From JBGZFC01 sp964346495 (GTDB lineage Bacteria; Bacteroidota; Bacteroidia; Bacteroidales; Dysgonomonadaceae), in the NCBI GenBank assembly GCA_964346495.1, contig CAYFUW010000005.1, positions 1 to 44,310 of the forward strand: a stretch of DNA of 44,310 bases. The letters run 5' to 3'. The position numbers and the translations under genes are program-made. Shown piece by piece: positions 8,506-16,764 of this stretch. Below the pieces are notes generated by a model, which was not told the origin of the DNA, did not search any database, and was given only the letters and a program-made list of their open reading frames with translations. The first letter of the stretch is position 1. Every line of letters begins with the position of its first letter.

Positions 8506-9222
8506 ATGTATGAATATTTCGATAAAGATTTAGGAAAAATAATTGTTAAACAGGACGGCAGGAAAAGAAAAAACACCGTGTCAAGGAGACAGGATTATTA
8601 TTTAGTAACTGTTCCTACAGACTTTCCGCATGACAAACTACCCGAAATAATTGAAAGAAACAAATCTAACCTTTTGAAACTAAAGCCTCTAATCAGACCT
8701 ACAATAGATGAAAACACGGAAATAAAATCCCTTACATTTTCTGTTAAGATTTGCAGAACATCGCTGTTTGATGAAAAAATAAAAATGACATTAGCCAATG
8801 GAACTTTGTCAATATCTGTGCCTGAATCTATTGATATTAAAGAGAGTACGGTTCAGAAAAAAATTAAAGAGATGATTAGGACTGTACTTCGAAAAGAAGC
8901 AAAACGTGTATTGCCAAAAAAGACAATGGATTTTGCCAAAGAATTAGGGCTGGAAGTTGCAAAGGTTAAAATTAATAGTAGTGTAGGAAGATGGGGAAGC
9001 TGCTCAAGTTATGGCATCATCAATTACTCTCTATACCTAATGCTTCTGGAAGAAAGATATATCGACTATATAATACTTCATGAGTTGGCTCACAGAAGAT
9101 ATTTGAGCCATGACGATAGATTCTGGGATTATCTTTCCGAATTGTGCGGAGAAGATGCCAGATTGATACGTGAAGAGATGAAACAGAATATATCGAAAAC
9201 AAAATTTATGCTATTAGATTAA
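8506..9222 (+). CDS. YgjP-like (WLM/DUF45) zinc metallopeptidase domain protein
   Basis: The C-terminal half carries a zincin motif, LHELAHRRYLSHDDRFW. His192, Glu193 and His196 form HExxH, and His202 is the likely third zinc ligand. This pattern and the preceding GSCSSYGIINYSLYLMLL stretch are typical of the YgjP/DUF45 family, relatives of SprT and WLM proteases. The N-terminal 100 residues are a mixed, charged region without a recognised motif. The frame is open upstream to 8437, but the ATG at 8506 gives the natural N-terminus (MYEYFDKDLGK). The 238-residue length is normal for the family. No signal peptide is seen, so it is probably cytoplasmic. Substrate is unknown, and neighbours on both sides are transcribed away from or towards it. 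Confidence 0.85.
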   Translation: MYEYFDKDLGKIIVKQDGRKRKNTVSRRQDYYLVTVPTDFPHDKLPEIIERNKSNLLKLKPLIRPTIDENTEIKSLTFSVKICRTSLFDEKIKMTLANGTLSISVPESIDIKESTVQKKIKEMIRTVLRKEAKRVLPKKTMDFAKELGLEVAKVKINSSVGRWGSCSSYGIINYSLYLMLLEERYIDYIILHELAHRRYLSHDDRFWDYLSELCGEDARLIREEMKQNISKTKFMLLD

Positions 9223-9248
9223 CCCATTTCACTTTAAACATTAATAAC

Positions 9249-10622
9249 CTACAAGTCTTTCAATAGCATATCTCCATCTTTGTCCTGCAAACTCATTCTT
9301 GTCTTCTCTAAAGCCTCCCAATATGAAGCATACTTTCCATTCACATCTATAAGAAAATCTTCGGAGCCTTTTTTGTCGATTTTAGAGATAAGAGTATTTA
9401 CAGAAATAGAATTTACATCGATTGCAGGCTGATAAGCCATATTTCGCACATCATTGTCTATTGGTGTAGGCAGCACCAACTTTATATCTTGTAGCTCATC
9501 AAGAATATCATTGGTTAATCGTAGCGGAATTTTACACCTATACGAAATCTGATTGGGCGTCAGCGACTTGTCACCATTCACAAATTGCTTAACAATAGCA
9601 GACATAACGGTTATTGTGAAAAAATCTCTATACCTTCTGCTGATGTTTTTTGTCTCTTTTTCGAATAAAAACTTGTTCAGGTTTTGAGAAGAATATGACA
9701 AAGTTGCACCTATAAGAACTATAAACCAAGAGAGTTGCAACCATAGCAAAAGCAAAGGTATAGCAGCAAAAGTTCCATAAATTGCATTATATTTTGTAAT
9801 CCACAACTGCCCATTCAAATAAATCATCTGGAATATCTGTAAAGCCGTACCTGCAACAACTCCTCCAATCAATGCATTTAAGAACTTCACTTTAACATTC
9901 GGAATATATTTATAAACAATTGTAAGTATAACAATAACAAAAAGAAATGGAATTAAATTGAACAGAAAATTAATAAGCGGACTAAAAATAAAACCTATCC
10001 TGTCAAAATAACTTGCGGAAGAGGTTATAAAAATATTTATAGAACTTTGGACTAAAACAAAAATTGGTAAAAGCAATACAATTGCAAAATAGTCGGTTAT
10101 TCTACGTTGAATTTTTCTGGCGGAAGATATCTGCCAAATTCTATTAAAACTGTTTTCTATATCAACGAAAAGAATAATAATAGTGTACAGAAGCAATGCT
10201 ATACCGACACCTGCGAAAAGTCCACCCTGAGCATGTTGCAGCGAATTGTTTATAAAATTGATAACCGCCATTGTAGTCTTATTATGACCACCTAAATATT
10301 CGAAAAGTTGACTTTCAACAATATTCTCAAAACCAAAACCACGTGCTATCGCGAAAAGCACAGCCAAAACAGGCACTATTGATAAGATTGTTCTGTAGGT
10401 GAGAGAACGTGCGCTTGCTGCAAGATTTTGCTCCTGAATATTCCTTACCGTCAGGACTATCACCTTCAGTATATTATGAAAAATATTCCTTTTATTTGAA
10501 AAGTTTTCAGCACTCAATCGCCAAATATCGTGAGTCAAAAATTGTATCCAATACTTGATTCTGATATTTATTTTTGCAATAAAGTTTTTCTTCTTTTTTT
10601 CTACTTTTTTATTTTCATTCAT
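9249..10622 (-). CDS. YihY/BrkB family inner-membrane protein
   Basis: This 457-residue protein has about six transmembrane segments between residues 65 and 325. The family features are SARSLTYRTILSIVPVLAVLFAIARGFGFE, FNRIWQI and YKYIPNVKVKFLNALIGGVVAG. The family was once called RNase BN, but that activity belongs to another protein (RNase Z), so the real function is unsettled. After the membrane part is a soluble tail (about residues 330-457) with a winged-helix-like stretch (SLTPNQISYRCKIPLRLTNDILDELQDIKLV), seen in Bacteroidota versions. The start is preceded by a long Lys-rich cytoplasmic segment. It is transcribed alone and convergent with the metalloprotease gene. Confidence 0.88.
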   Translation of the reverse strand: MNENKKVEKKKKNFIAKINIRIKYWIQFLTHDIWRLSAENFSNKRNIFHNILKVIVLTVRNIQEQNLAASARSLTYRTILSIVPVLAVLFAIARGFGFENIVESQLFEYLGGHNKTTMAVINFINNSLQHAQGGLFAGVGIALLLYTIIILFVDIENSFNRIWQISSARKIQRRITDYFAIVLLLPIFVLVQSSINIFITSSASYFDRIGFIFSPLINFLFNLIPFLFVIVILTIVYKYIPNVKVKFLNALIGGVVAGTALQIFQMIYLNGQLWITKYNAIYGTFAAIPLLLLWLQLSWFIVLIGATLSYSSQNLNKFLFEKETKNISRRYRDFFTITVMSAIVKQFVNGDKSLTPNQISYRCKIPLRLTNDILDELQDIKLVLPTPIDNDVRNMAYQPAIDVNSISVNTLISKIDKKGSEDFLIDVNGKYASYWEALEKTRMSLQDKDGDMLLKDL

Positions 10623-11051
10623 AGGTCTAATTCTTTGTTAGATGGTAGAGACAAGACTTTATATTATTTACGAATTTAGATTTCGGATTTACGATTATTT
10701 GTCGCTTAAACAATAACCCTTTCGTATGGTGTCAGAAATAGTAAATTATAAACGCATGACAAAACAAACAGATTTCTCACTGCGTTCGAAATGACATCCT
10801 AAAAACGTACGACGCAACATGAACCCTGTAACTCGTATCCCGCAACCCGTAACACGCAACACGCAACTCTTATCCCGCAACACTCACAACTCTCAACTAC
10901 TACTATTGTAACTCAAACTTATACGTGTAAATACAAAAGTAATATTAAATTAGTTAATTATTGGATAATTGCACTGAAAATTTGACTTTAACACCCAAAA
11001 ACAGCCAACAAATTCACTAATACATTATTATTATATTTCTCAATTTTTTAC
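10623..11051. repeat. Repeat-rich spacer upstream of ileS
   Basis: No gene was found. The spacer has a TTTAGATTTCGGATTT word (10675-10690) shared exactly with 39521-39536. It also has a CCTTTCGTATGGTGTCAGAA word resembling 6150-6169, and GATTTCTCACTGCGTTCGAA (from 10771), related in inverse orientation to 36036-36060. A run of degenerate CGCAACCCGTAACAC-like units spans 10806-10890. These look like dispersed intergenic repeats. Confidence 0.6.
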
Positions 11052-11059
11052 TACCTTTG
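11052..11059 (+). promoter_or_regulatory. Candidate -7 promoter box for ileS
   Basis: TACCTTTG matches TAnnTTTG exactly. A start of transcription near 11064 would give a leader of about 32 nt to the ATG at 11096. It overlaps the alternative TTG start at 11057, which argues against that longer reading frame. Confidence 0.55.
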
Positions 11060-11095
11060 CAGTCAAAATTTACAAGAGGTATAAAAACATTGAAA

Positions 11096-14000
11096 ATGAG
11101 CAAGAAATTCACCGAATACAATCAATTAAACTTATCAGAAATCAACAAAGAATTACTGAAAGAGTGGGACGAAAAAGACGTATTCCACAAAAGTTTAGAA
11201 ATACGTCAGGGAAATCCCGAATTTGTGTTTTACGAAGGTCCACCGTCGGCTAACGGAATGCCCGGAATTCACCACGTGATTGCACGCTCTATAAAAGATA
11301 TATTTTGTAGATACAAAACCATGAAAGGCTTTCTGGTAAACAGAAAAGCTGGATGGGATACACACGGACTTCCGGTGGAGCTAAGTGTTGAAAAATCGCT
11401 TGGTTTTACCAAAGAAGATATCGGTAAAAAGATTTCTGTAGATGAGTACAATTCAGCTTGTCGTACCGAGGTGATGAAATACACCAAAGAATGGGAAGAT
11501 CTTACCCGCAAAATGGGTTATTGGGTAGATATGAACGACCCGTATATTACCTACGACAACCGTTACATCGAAACACTTTGGTACTTGCTCAAAGATATCT
11601 ATAATAAAGGATATCTCTACAAAGGATACACCATACAGCCCTATTCGCCTGCAGCAGGAACAGGACTGAGCACTCACGAATTGAACCAACCTGGATGCTA
11701 TCGTGATGTAAGAGACACTACATGTACAGCACAATTCAAAATTAAAAATCCACTACCCGAATGGAGCGATTTTGGTGAGCCATTTTTCCTTGCATGGACA
11801 ACCACACCGTGGACATTGCCATCGAATGTGCTTTTGGCGATGGGACCGAATATTGAATATGTTGCTGTTCAAACATACAATCCTTATACAAGCAAACCAA
11901 TGACTGCTGTTTTGGCTAAAAATTTGCTTGGAGTCTATTTTTCTGAAAAAAATGCAGGATTAAATCTTGAAGATTATAAAGAGGGCGACAAAGCTGTTCC
12001 TTTCCGCGTTTTAGATAAAGTTTGGAAAGGTTCAGAGCTGGCTGGAATTGAGTATGAACAGTTATTCCCATGGGTAAAAACATCTGATAACGCTTTCAAA
12101 GTAGTAACGGGAGATTTTGTAACTACCGAAGACGGAACAGGAATTGTTCATATAGCACCCACATTTGGTGCCGACGACGCTAAAGTTGGAAAAGAACATA
12201 ATGTTTCAGGACTTACACTAATTGACAAGGAGGGAAGTATTCGCCCGATGGTTGATTTAACCGGAAAATTCTATCGTATAGAAGACTTAGACGAAGAATT
12301 TGTTCGTGAAAATGTCAATGTAGAGCTATACAAAGAGTTTGCAGGACGTTTTGTTAAAAACTCATACGACGAGACTCTTACAGACAATGACGACACGCTT
12401 GATGTTCATCTGTCCGTAATGCTAAAACTACAAAATCGTGCTTTCCGTATAGAAAGACACGTGCACAGTTATCCACACTGCTGGCGTACCGACAAACCTG
12501 TACTTTACTATCCTCTCGATAGTTGGTTTATTCGCACTACAGCTTGCAAAGAGCGTATGATGGAGTTGAACGACACCATAAACTGGAAGCCACAGTCAAC
12601 CGGAACAGGTCGATTCGGTAAATGGCTCGAAAACCTGCAAGACTGGAACTTAAGCCGTAGCCGCTATTGGGGAACACCGCTACCAATTTGGCGTACCGAA
12701 GATGGTAAACAGGAAAAATGTATAGGCTCGGTAAAAGAGCTTTTCGATGAAATGCGCAAAGCTATCGAAGCGGGAGTAATGACAGAACTTCCCTGGGAAG
12801 GAGTAACCGTAGATGATTACAAAGAATTGGAATACGAAAAAATAGACCTGCACCGCCCATATGTGGACAATATTGTGTTGGTTTCGGACGATGGACAACC
12901 GATGCATCGCGAACCGGACCTTATTGACGTTTGGTTTGACAGTGGAGCAATGCCTTTTGCACAATTCTTCTATCCACACATTTCGGAAGAAAATTTCGCT
13001 AAGGTTTTCCCTGCCGATTTTATTGCAGAAGGTGTTGACCAAACACGCGGTTGGTTCTTTACTCTACACGCCATCAGTACAATGGTAAAAGATAGTGTAT
13101 CATTCAAAAATGTGATTTCAACCGGACTGGTTCTCGACAAAAACGGAAATAAAATGTCGAAACGCCTGGGCAATGCCATTGACCCGTTTGAAACAATAGA
13201 GAAATATGGCTCAGACCCACTTCGTTGGTACATGATTACCAATGCAGCACCGTGGGATAATCTGAAATTCGATATAGAAGGAGTTGAAGAGGTGCGTCGT
13301 AAATTCTTCGCAACACTTTACAACACCTATTCGTTCTTTGCTCTTTATGCAAATGTGGATGATTTCCACAATCAATACCCGCAAATTGAGCACGAAAAAC
13401 GTCCCGAAATTGACAGATGGATTCTATCGTTGCTAAATTCACTTATAAAAGAGGTTGATTCTTCTTTTGACAACTACGAACCAACCAGAGCAGGACGCGC
13501 AATAAACGATTTCGTAAACGATAACTTAAGTAACTGGTATGTTCGCTTGAACAGAAAACGTTTCTGGGGTGGCGAGATGACAGACGACAAGCTTTCGGCA
13601 TATCAAACTCTGTACGAATGCTTGATAACCATAGCAAAACTAATGGCGCCAATTGCACCATTCTATGCCGACAGATTATATCTCGATTTGACACAAGCAA
13701 CCAATAGTCAGGCATTTGACTCTATTCACTTGATGGATTTCCCAACTGTAAATGAAGAGATAATAGATGCTGAACTTGAAGAACAGATGTACCTGGCTCA
13801 AACTGCATCATCTATCGTTTTAGCATTGCGTCGCAAAGAAAATTTAAGAGTTAGACAACCGCTATCGAGAATATTAATTCCGGTTGCCGACCAGAAACAG
13901 CAAGCAAATGTTGAGGCAGTTCAATCGCTTATCCTTAGCGAAGTGAACGTTAAAGAGATAGAATTTGTGGATTCTGCAAACGACATGTTGGTGAAAAGCG

Positions 14001-14509
14001 TAAAACCCGATTTCAAAAAACTGGGACCGAAATATGGTAAACTGATGAAACAGGTTGCTGCTCAAATTCAGGAGATGTCGCAAGACCAAATAAATGAATT
14101 GGAGAAAAACGGAAACATCTCTTTTGAAATTGCAGGAGAAGAGATAAATATTGAAACTTCGGATGTTGAAATCATTTCGGAAGATATTCCCGGATGGCTC
14201 GTAGGTAACGAAGGACGACTGACTATTGCGCTTGACATTACCGTAACAGACGAACTCAGAAAAGAGGGTATCGCCCGTGAGTTTGTGAATCGCATTCAAA
14301 ACCTTCGCAAAGCCAAAGATTTTGAAATTACCGACAGAATAACTGTAAGAATCTCATCAAACGAAATGTTCGATGAAGCTGTAAACGACTTTTCAGAATA
14401 TATTCAGTCTCAAGTGTTGGCAGACAGTATTCAAATAACAAATGAGCAACTTGAAGATGAGATTGAAATTGATGAAATAGCATTAGGAATAAGTATCGAG
14501 AAAAAATAA
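11096..14509 (+). CDS. ileS: Isoleucyl-tRNA synthetase
   Basis: This class I tRNA synthetase charges tRNA-Ile. It is 1137 residues long from the ATG at 11096; the frame is open to a TTG at 11057, but that codon lies inside the promoter box. The HIGH-type motif appears as GMPGIHHVIARSIKD, and the KMSKR loop as NKMSKRLGN at about residues 686-690. The editing domain (CP1) contains the FVTTEDGTGIVHIAPTFGADD stretch. The long, eukaryote-like form without an obvious C-terminal zinc finger is the usual Bacteroidota type. It is the first gene of a conserved Bacteroidota order: ileS, DksA-like regulator, lspA, DUF4296 protein. Confidence 0.96.
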   Translation: MSKKFTEYNQLNLSEINKELLKEWDEKDVFHKSLEIRQGNPEFVFYEGPPSANGMPGIHHVIARSIKDIFCRYKTMKGFLVNRKAGWDTHGLPVELSVEKSLGFTKEDIGKKISVDEYNSACRTEVMKYTKEWEDLTRKMGYWVDMNDPYITYDNRYIETLWYLLKDIYNKGYLYKGYTIQPYSPAAGTGLSTHELNQPGCYRDVRDTTCTAQFKIKNPLPEWSDFGEPFFLAWTTTPWTLPSNVLLAMGPNIEYVAVQTYNPYTSKPMTAVLAKNLLGVYFSEKNAGLNLEDYKEGDKAVPFRVLDKVWKGSELAGIEYEQLFPWVKTSDNAFKVVTGDFVTTEDGTGIVHIAPTFGADDAKVGKEHNVSGLTLIDKEGSIRPMVDLTGKFYRIEDLDEEFVRENVNVELYKEFAGRFVKNSYDETLTDNDDTLDVHLSVMLKLQNRAFRIERHVHSYPHCWRTDKPVLYYPLDSWFIRTTACKERMMELNDTINWKPQSTGTGRFGKWLENLQDWNLSRSRYWGTPLPIWRTEDGKQEKCIGSVKELFDEMRKAIEAGVMTELPWEGVTVDDYKELEYEKIDLHRPYVDNIVLVSDDGQPMHREPDLIDVWFDSGAMPFAQFFYPHISEENFAKVFPADFIAEGVDQTRGWFFTLHAISTMVKDSVSFKNVISTGLVLDKNGNKMSKRLGNAIDPFETIEKYGSDPLRWYMITNAAPWDNLKFDIEGVEEVRRKFFATLYNTYSFFALYANVDDFHNQYPQIEHEKRPEIDRWILSLLNSLIKEVDSSFDNYEPTRAGRAINDFVNDNLSNWYVRLNRKRFWGGEMTDDKLSAYQTLYECLITIAKLMAPIAPFYADRLYLDLTQATNSQAFDSIHLMDFPTVNEEIIDAELEEQMYLAQTASSIVLALRRKENLRVRQPLSRILIPVADQKQQANVEAVQSLILSEVNVKEIEFVDSANDMLVKSVKPDFKKLGPKYGKLMKQVAAQIQEMSQDQINELEKNGNISFEIAGEEINIETSDVEIISEDIPGWLVGNEGRLTIALDITVTDELRKEGIAREFVNRIQNLRKAKDFEITDRITVRISSNEMFDEAVNDFSEYIQSQVLADSIQITNEQLEDEIEIDEIALGISIEKK

Positions 14510-14539
14510 TTGAAAATTCACACTTTATTCTTATCTTTG
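14510..14539 (+). promoter_or_regulatory. Bacteroidota-type promoter for the DksA-like gene
   Basis: A -33 TTG (14510-14512) and a -7 TATCTTTG (14532-14539) are separated by 19 bases, close to the standard spacing. The promoter begins right at the ileS stop codon and would give a leader of about 65 nt before the ATG at 14608. Confidence 0.6.
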
Positions 14540-14607
14540 AACAAAAGATGAAAACCGCGTGTTTTCTCTGCAATAATAAGCATAAACCACTTAAAAAACC
14601 GGATATT

Positions 14608-14985
14608 ATGAGTGAAAAAACAAAATATTCAGAGGAAGAATTGGAAGAGTTTCGCGAAATCATAAATCAGAAGCTAGAAGTTGCTAAGGCAGAATACGAA
14701 AATTATCGTGCCGCAGTAATGAATTCCGACGGAAATGATACAGTTGACACTTCGCCAACCTTTAAAGTTTTGGAAGAAGGTGCATCTACACTTTCTAAAG
14801 AAGAAGCAGGACGTTTGGCACAACGCCAAATGAAGTTCATCCAAAACTTACAAGCTGCGCTAGTACGTATCGAGAACGGAACTTACGGAGTGTGTCGTGA
14901 AACGGGTAAGCTTATCCCTAAAGAGAGACTTCGCGCTGTTCCACATGCAACATTAAGTATAGAAGCAAAAGAAGGCAGAAGTTAA
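14608..14985 (+). CDS. TraR/DksA family regulator lacking the full zinc-finger cysteines
   Basis: This 125-residue protein has the DksA layout: an acidic coiled-coil N-terminal part (SEEELEEFREIINQKLEVAKAEYENYRAAV) and the C-terminal globular domain (NGTYGVCRETGKLIPKERLRAVPHATLSIEAK). DksA binds the RNA polymerase secondary channel. Classical DksA holds zinc with four Cys, while here only one Cys remains (GVCRET) and the second pair is replaced by PHAT. This degenerate finger is what I recall from other Bacteroidota homologues, so it is probably functional. An in-frame ATG at 14548 exists, but the promoter at 14510-14539 leaves no room for a leader, so 14608 is preferred. It lies between ileS and lspA. 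Confidence 0.88.
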   Translation: MSEKTKYSEEELEEFREIINQKLEVAKAEYENYRAAVMNSDGNDTVDTSPTFKVLEEGASTLSKEEAGRLAQRQMKFIQNLQAALVRIENGTYGVCRETGKLIPKERLRAVPHATLSIEAKEGRS

Positions 14986-15048
14986 GGAATAGCAAAACAA
15001 GCTGATTGTATATAAACAATGATATTGAAATTATCACAATACAGAGTC

Positions 15049-15084
15049 GAAACGGAAAAGAAATTTTCCGTTTCTAACTCTTTT
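15049..15084 (+). terminator. Hairpin between the DksA-like gene and lspA
   Basis: GAAACGGAAAA (15049-15059) pairs perfectly with TTTTCCGTTTC (15064-15074) around a GAAA tetraloop. The downstream tract TAACTCTTTTG is only moderately T-rich. It may be a terminator of the regulator gene or a partial terminator within the operon. Confidence 0.5.
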
Positions 15085-15094
15085 GTGCTGTCAA

Positions 15095-15772
15095 ATGGCG
15101 AAACTAATGAGTGATACTACAAAAAAAGGATTGATAGCTGTTTTGGTTATCGTAGCAGTTCTTTTTGCCGATCAAGCAAGCAAAATTTGGGTGAAAACCC
15201 ACATGGCACTCTACGACATGATAGATGTAACCAGCTGGTTTAAAATCTATTTCGTAGAAAACAACGGCATGGCATTTGGTATTGAGGCCATTGGCAAACT
15301 GTTTTTATCACTGTTCAGAATTATTGCTGTAATTTTAATTACTATCTATCTGTTCCGAATAGTTAAAGAGAAGTACAAAATAGGCTTTATAGCCTGCATT
15401 TCATTGGTATTAGCCGGAGCGTTTGGCAATATTAACGATAGCGTTTTCTATGGAATGATATTCGAAGCAAGCTATCCGGGACACGTAGCAAGTTTTGTTC
15501 CCTGGGGAGAAGGTTATGAATCATTATTGCACGGAAAAGTTGTTGACATGCTCTACTTTCCGCTTATAGAAGGCACTTATCCCAATTGGATGCCTTTTGT
15601 GGGAGGAAAAGAGTTCTTGTTTTTCCGGTTTATATTCAACGTTGCTGACTCTGCCATCTCTATAGGGGTAGTTCTTTTGATACTCTTTTATCGAAAAACT
15701 CTCTCTTACTCACTTTTATCAAAAAAGGAGAAAGAGGAATTAGAACTACAAAAAGAAGAACAAAAATCCTAA
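15095..15772 (+). CDS. lspA: Lipoprotein signal peptidase (signal peptidase II)
   Basis: LspA removes signal peptides from lipidated prolipoproteins. Four transmembrane segments and the family motifs are visible: DQASKIWVKT, VENNGMAFG, GNINDSVFYG (first catalytic Asp) and FNVADSAISIG (second catalytic Asp). The protein is about 225 residues, longer than the usual 160-170, because of a periplasmic insert of roughly 50 residues between GNINDS and FNVADS, as is common in Bacteroidota. Starts at 15095 or 15107 are both possible; 15095 is taken. The window encodes several lipoproteins that would be its substrates, including the next gene downstream. Confidence 0.93.
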   Translation: MAKLMSDTTKKGLIAVLVIVAVLFADQASKIWVKTHMALYDMIDVTSWFKIYFVENNGMAFGIEAIGKLFLSLFRIIAVILITIYLFRIVKEKYKIGFIACISLVLAGAFGNINDSVFYGMIFEASYPGHVASFVPWGEGYESLLHGKVVDMLYFPLIEGTYPNWMPFVGGKEFLFFRFIFNVADSAISIGVVLLILFYRKTLSYSLLSKKEKEELELQKEEQKS

Positions 15773-15784
15773 AAGCGACCATTA

Positions 15785-16651
15785 GTGAATCGTAAAACCG
15801 CTGTTTATTTCACACTCTTTATTACACTCGGCATCTCTTTCATTTGTTGCAGTCGACCGAAAGAGGTACTGAGCAAAAAAAGTATGGAAAGTCTGCTGTA
15901 CGATATATACATTGCTGAAGCAATGATTGACAATGATTTTCAAAATTTCGATACTCCACAAAAAAAAGAGGCATTAATCAGTCAGGTTTTCAAAAAACAT
16001 AACGTAACACAATCTCAATGGGATAGCTCATTGGCATGGTATTCAGACAGAGCAGATGTATATTTAAGAATCAACGATTCGGTAAAGTCACGGTTAAAAC
16101 GAGAACAAGAGGCTCTTCAACTACAAATCAGCAAAGAGTCTTCACAACATATTATTTCTGCATCCCGGTTTATATCTGACGATTATATACCGCAAATATA
16201 CTCATTCAATGAAGTGAGTTCACAAAATGGCTTCCGATTCAGATTAGATTCGGATTATATTACAGAAAATATTGAGCAAAACAACATTGATTTTTCTTTC
16301 GATGCAATTGGTATTCCACAACATATACAACCAAATTTGGTTGCTGCCCTAATATTGCAATACAAGGACACAACTATTTATAAAACAAAAGCAATATTAC
16401 ACAACCAAAAATATATCATAAACGGACAAAAATATATCAAATATAATCGAGACACATTGATAATTAATGATACAATTCGCGAAGTAATAGGATTTGTAAA
16501 ACTGCAGGACTGCTTAAGACAATTCAATAATATACAACTTTACAATATTTTTATAGGCAAAAAAAATAATGAAAAAGAGAAACAAAGTATAGATAACAAC
16601 TTAGCTAAAGACAAGCAGGAAATACTCGAAAAGTCAATGCAAAAGCAATAA
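15785..16651 (+). CDS. DUF4296 lipoprotein
   Basis: This 288-residue protein starts with GTG at 15785 (no ATG precedes the signal peptide) and has a lipoprotein-type signal ending FICCSR, with Cys21 or Cys22 as the lipidated residue. Residues about 30-115 match DUF4296 (SMESLLYDIYIAEAMI...KHNVTQSQWDSSLAWYSDRADVYLRINDSVKSRLK), a helical domain found only in Bacteroidota. The remaining C-terminal part, rich in Ile, Asn and Gln, has no recognised domain. The function is unknown. It lies 12 bases after lspA, which is the usual position of this family, so it is probably cotranscribed with lspA. Confidence 0.85.
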   Translation: MNRKTAVYFTLFITLGISFICCSRPKEVLSKKSMESLLYDIYIAEAMIDNDFQNFDTPQKKEALISQVFKKHNVTQSQWDSSLAWYSDRADVYLRINDSVKSRLKREQEALQLQISKESSQHIISASRFISDDYIPQIYSFNEVSSQNGFRFRLDSDYITENIEQNNIDFSFDAIGIPQHIQPNLVAALILQYKDTTIYKTKAILHNQKYIINGQKYIKYNRDTLIINDTIREVIGFVKLQDCLRQFNNIQLYNIFIGKKNNEKEKQSIDNNLAKDKQEILEKSMQKQ

Positions 16652-16688
16652 TAACAGAACTTTATATAGAAAATATCAATTTTTTTGC

Positions 16689-16696
16689 TATTTTTG
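16689..16696 (+). promoter_or_regulatory. Candidate -7 promoter box for ppdK
   Basis: TATTTTTG matches TAnnTTTG and would give a leader of about 65 nt to the ppdK ATG at 16765. The -33 element is not evident. Confidence 0.45.
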
Positions 16697-16764
16697 TACA
16701 GTTTCTAAAAATCAACATATAAAACAAAATAATAAACACAAAAAATATAAATTTTTTAAAAACA

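Noticed and set aside
10806..10890. Possible CRISPR or tandem repeat array
   Set aside because: The units are degenerate, about 10-15 bases long and without unique spacers of constant length. No cas genes are present.
11057..11095. TTG start extending ileS
   Set aside because: The codon lies within the TACCTTTG promoter box. The ATG at 11096 gives the usual N-terminus.
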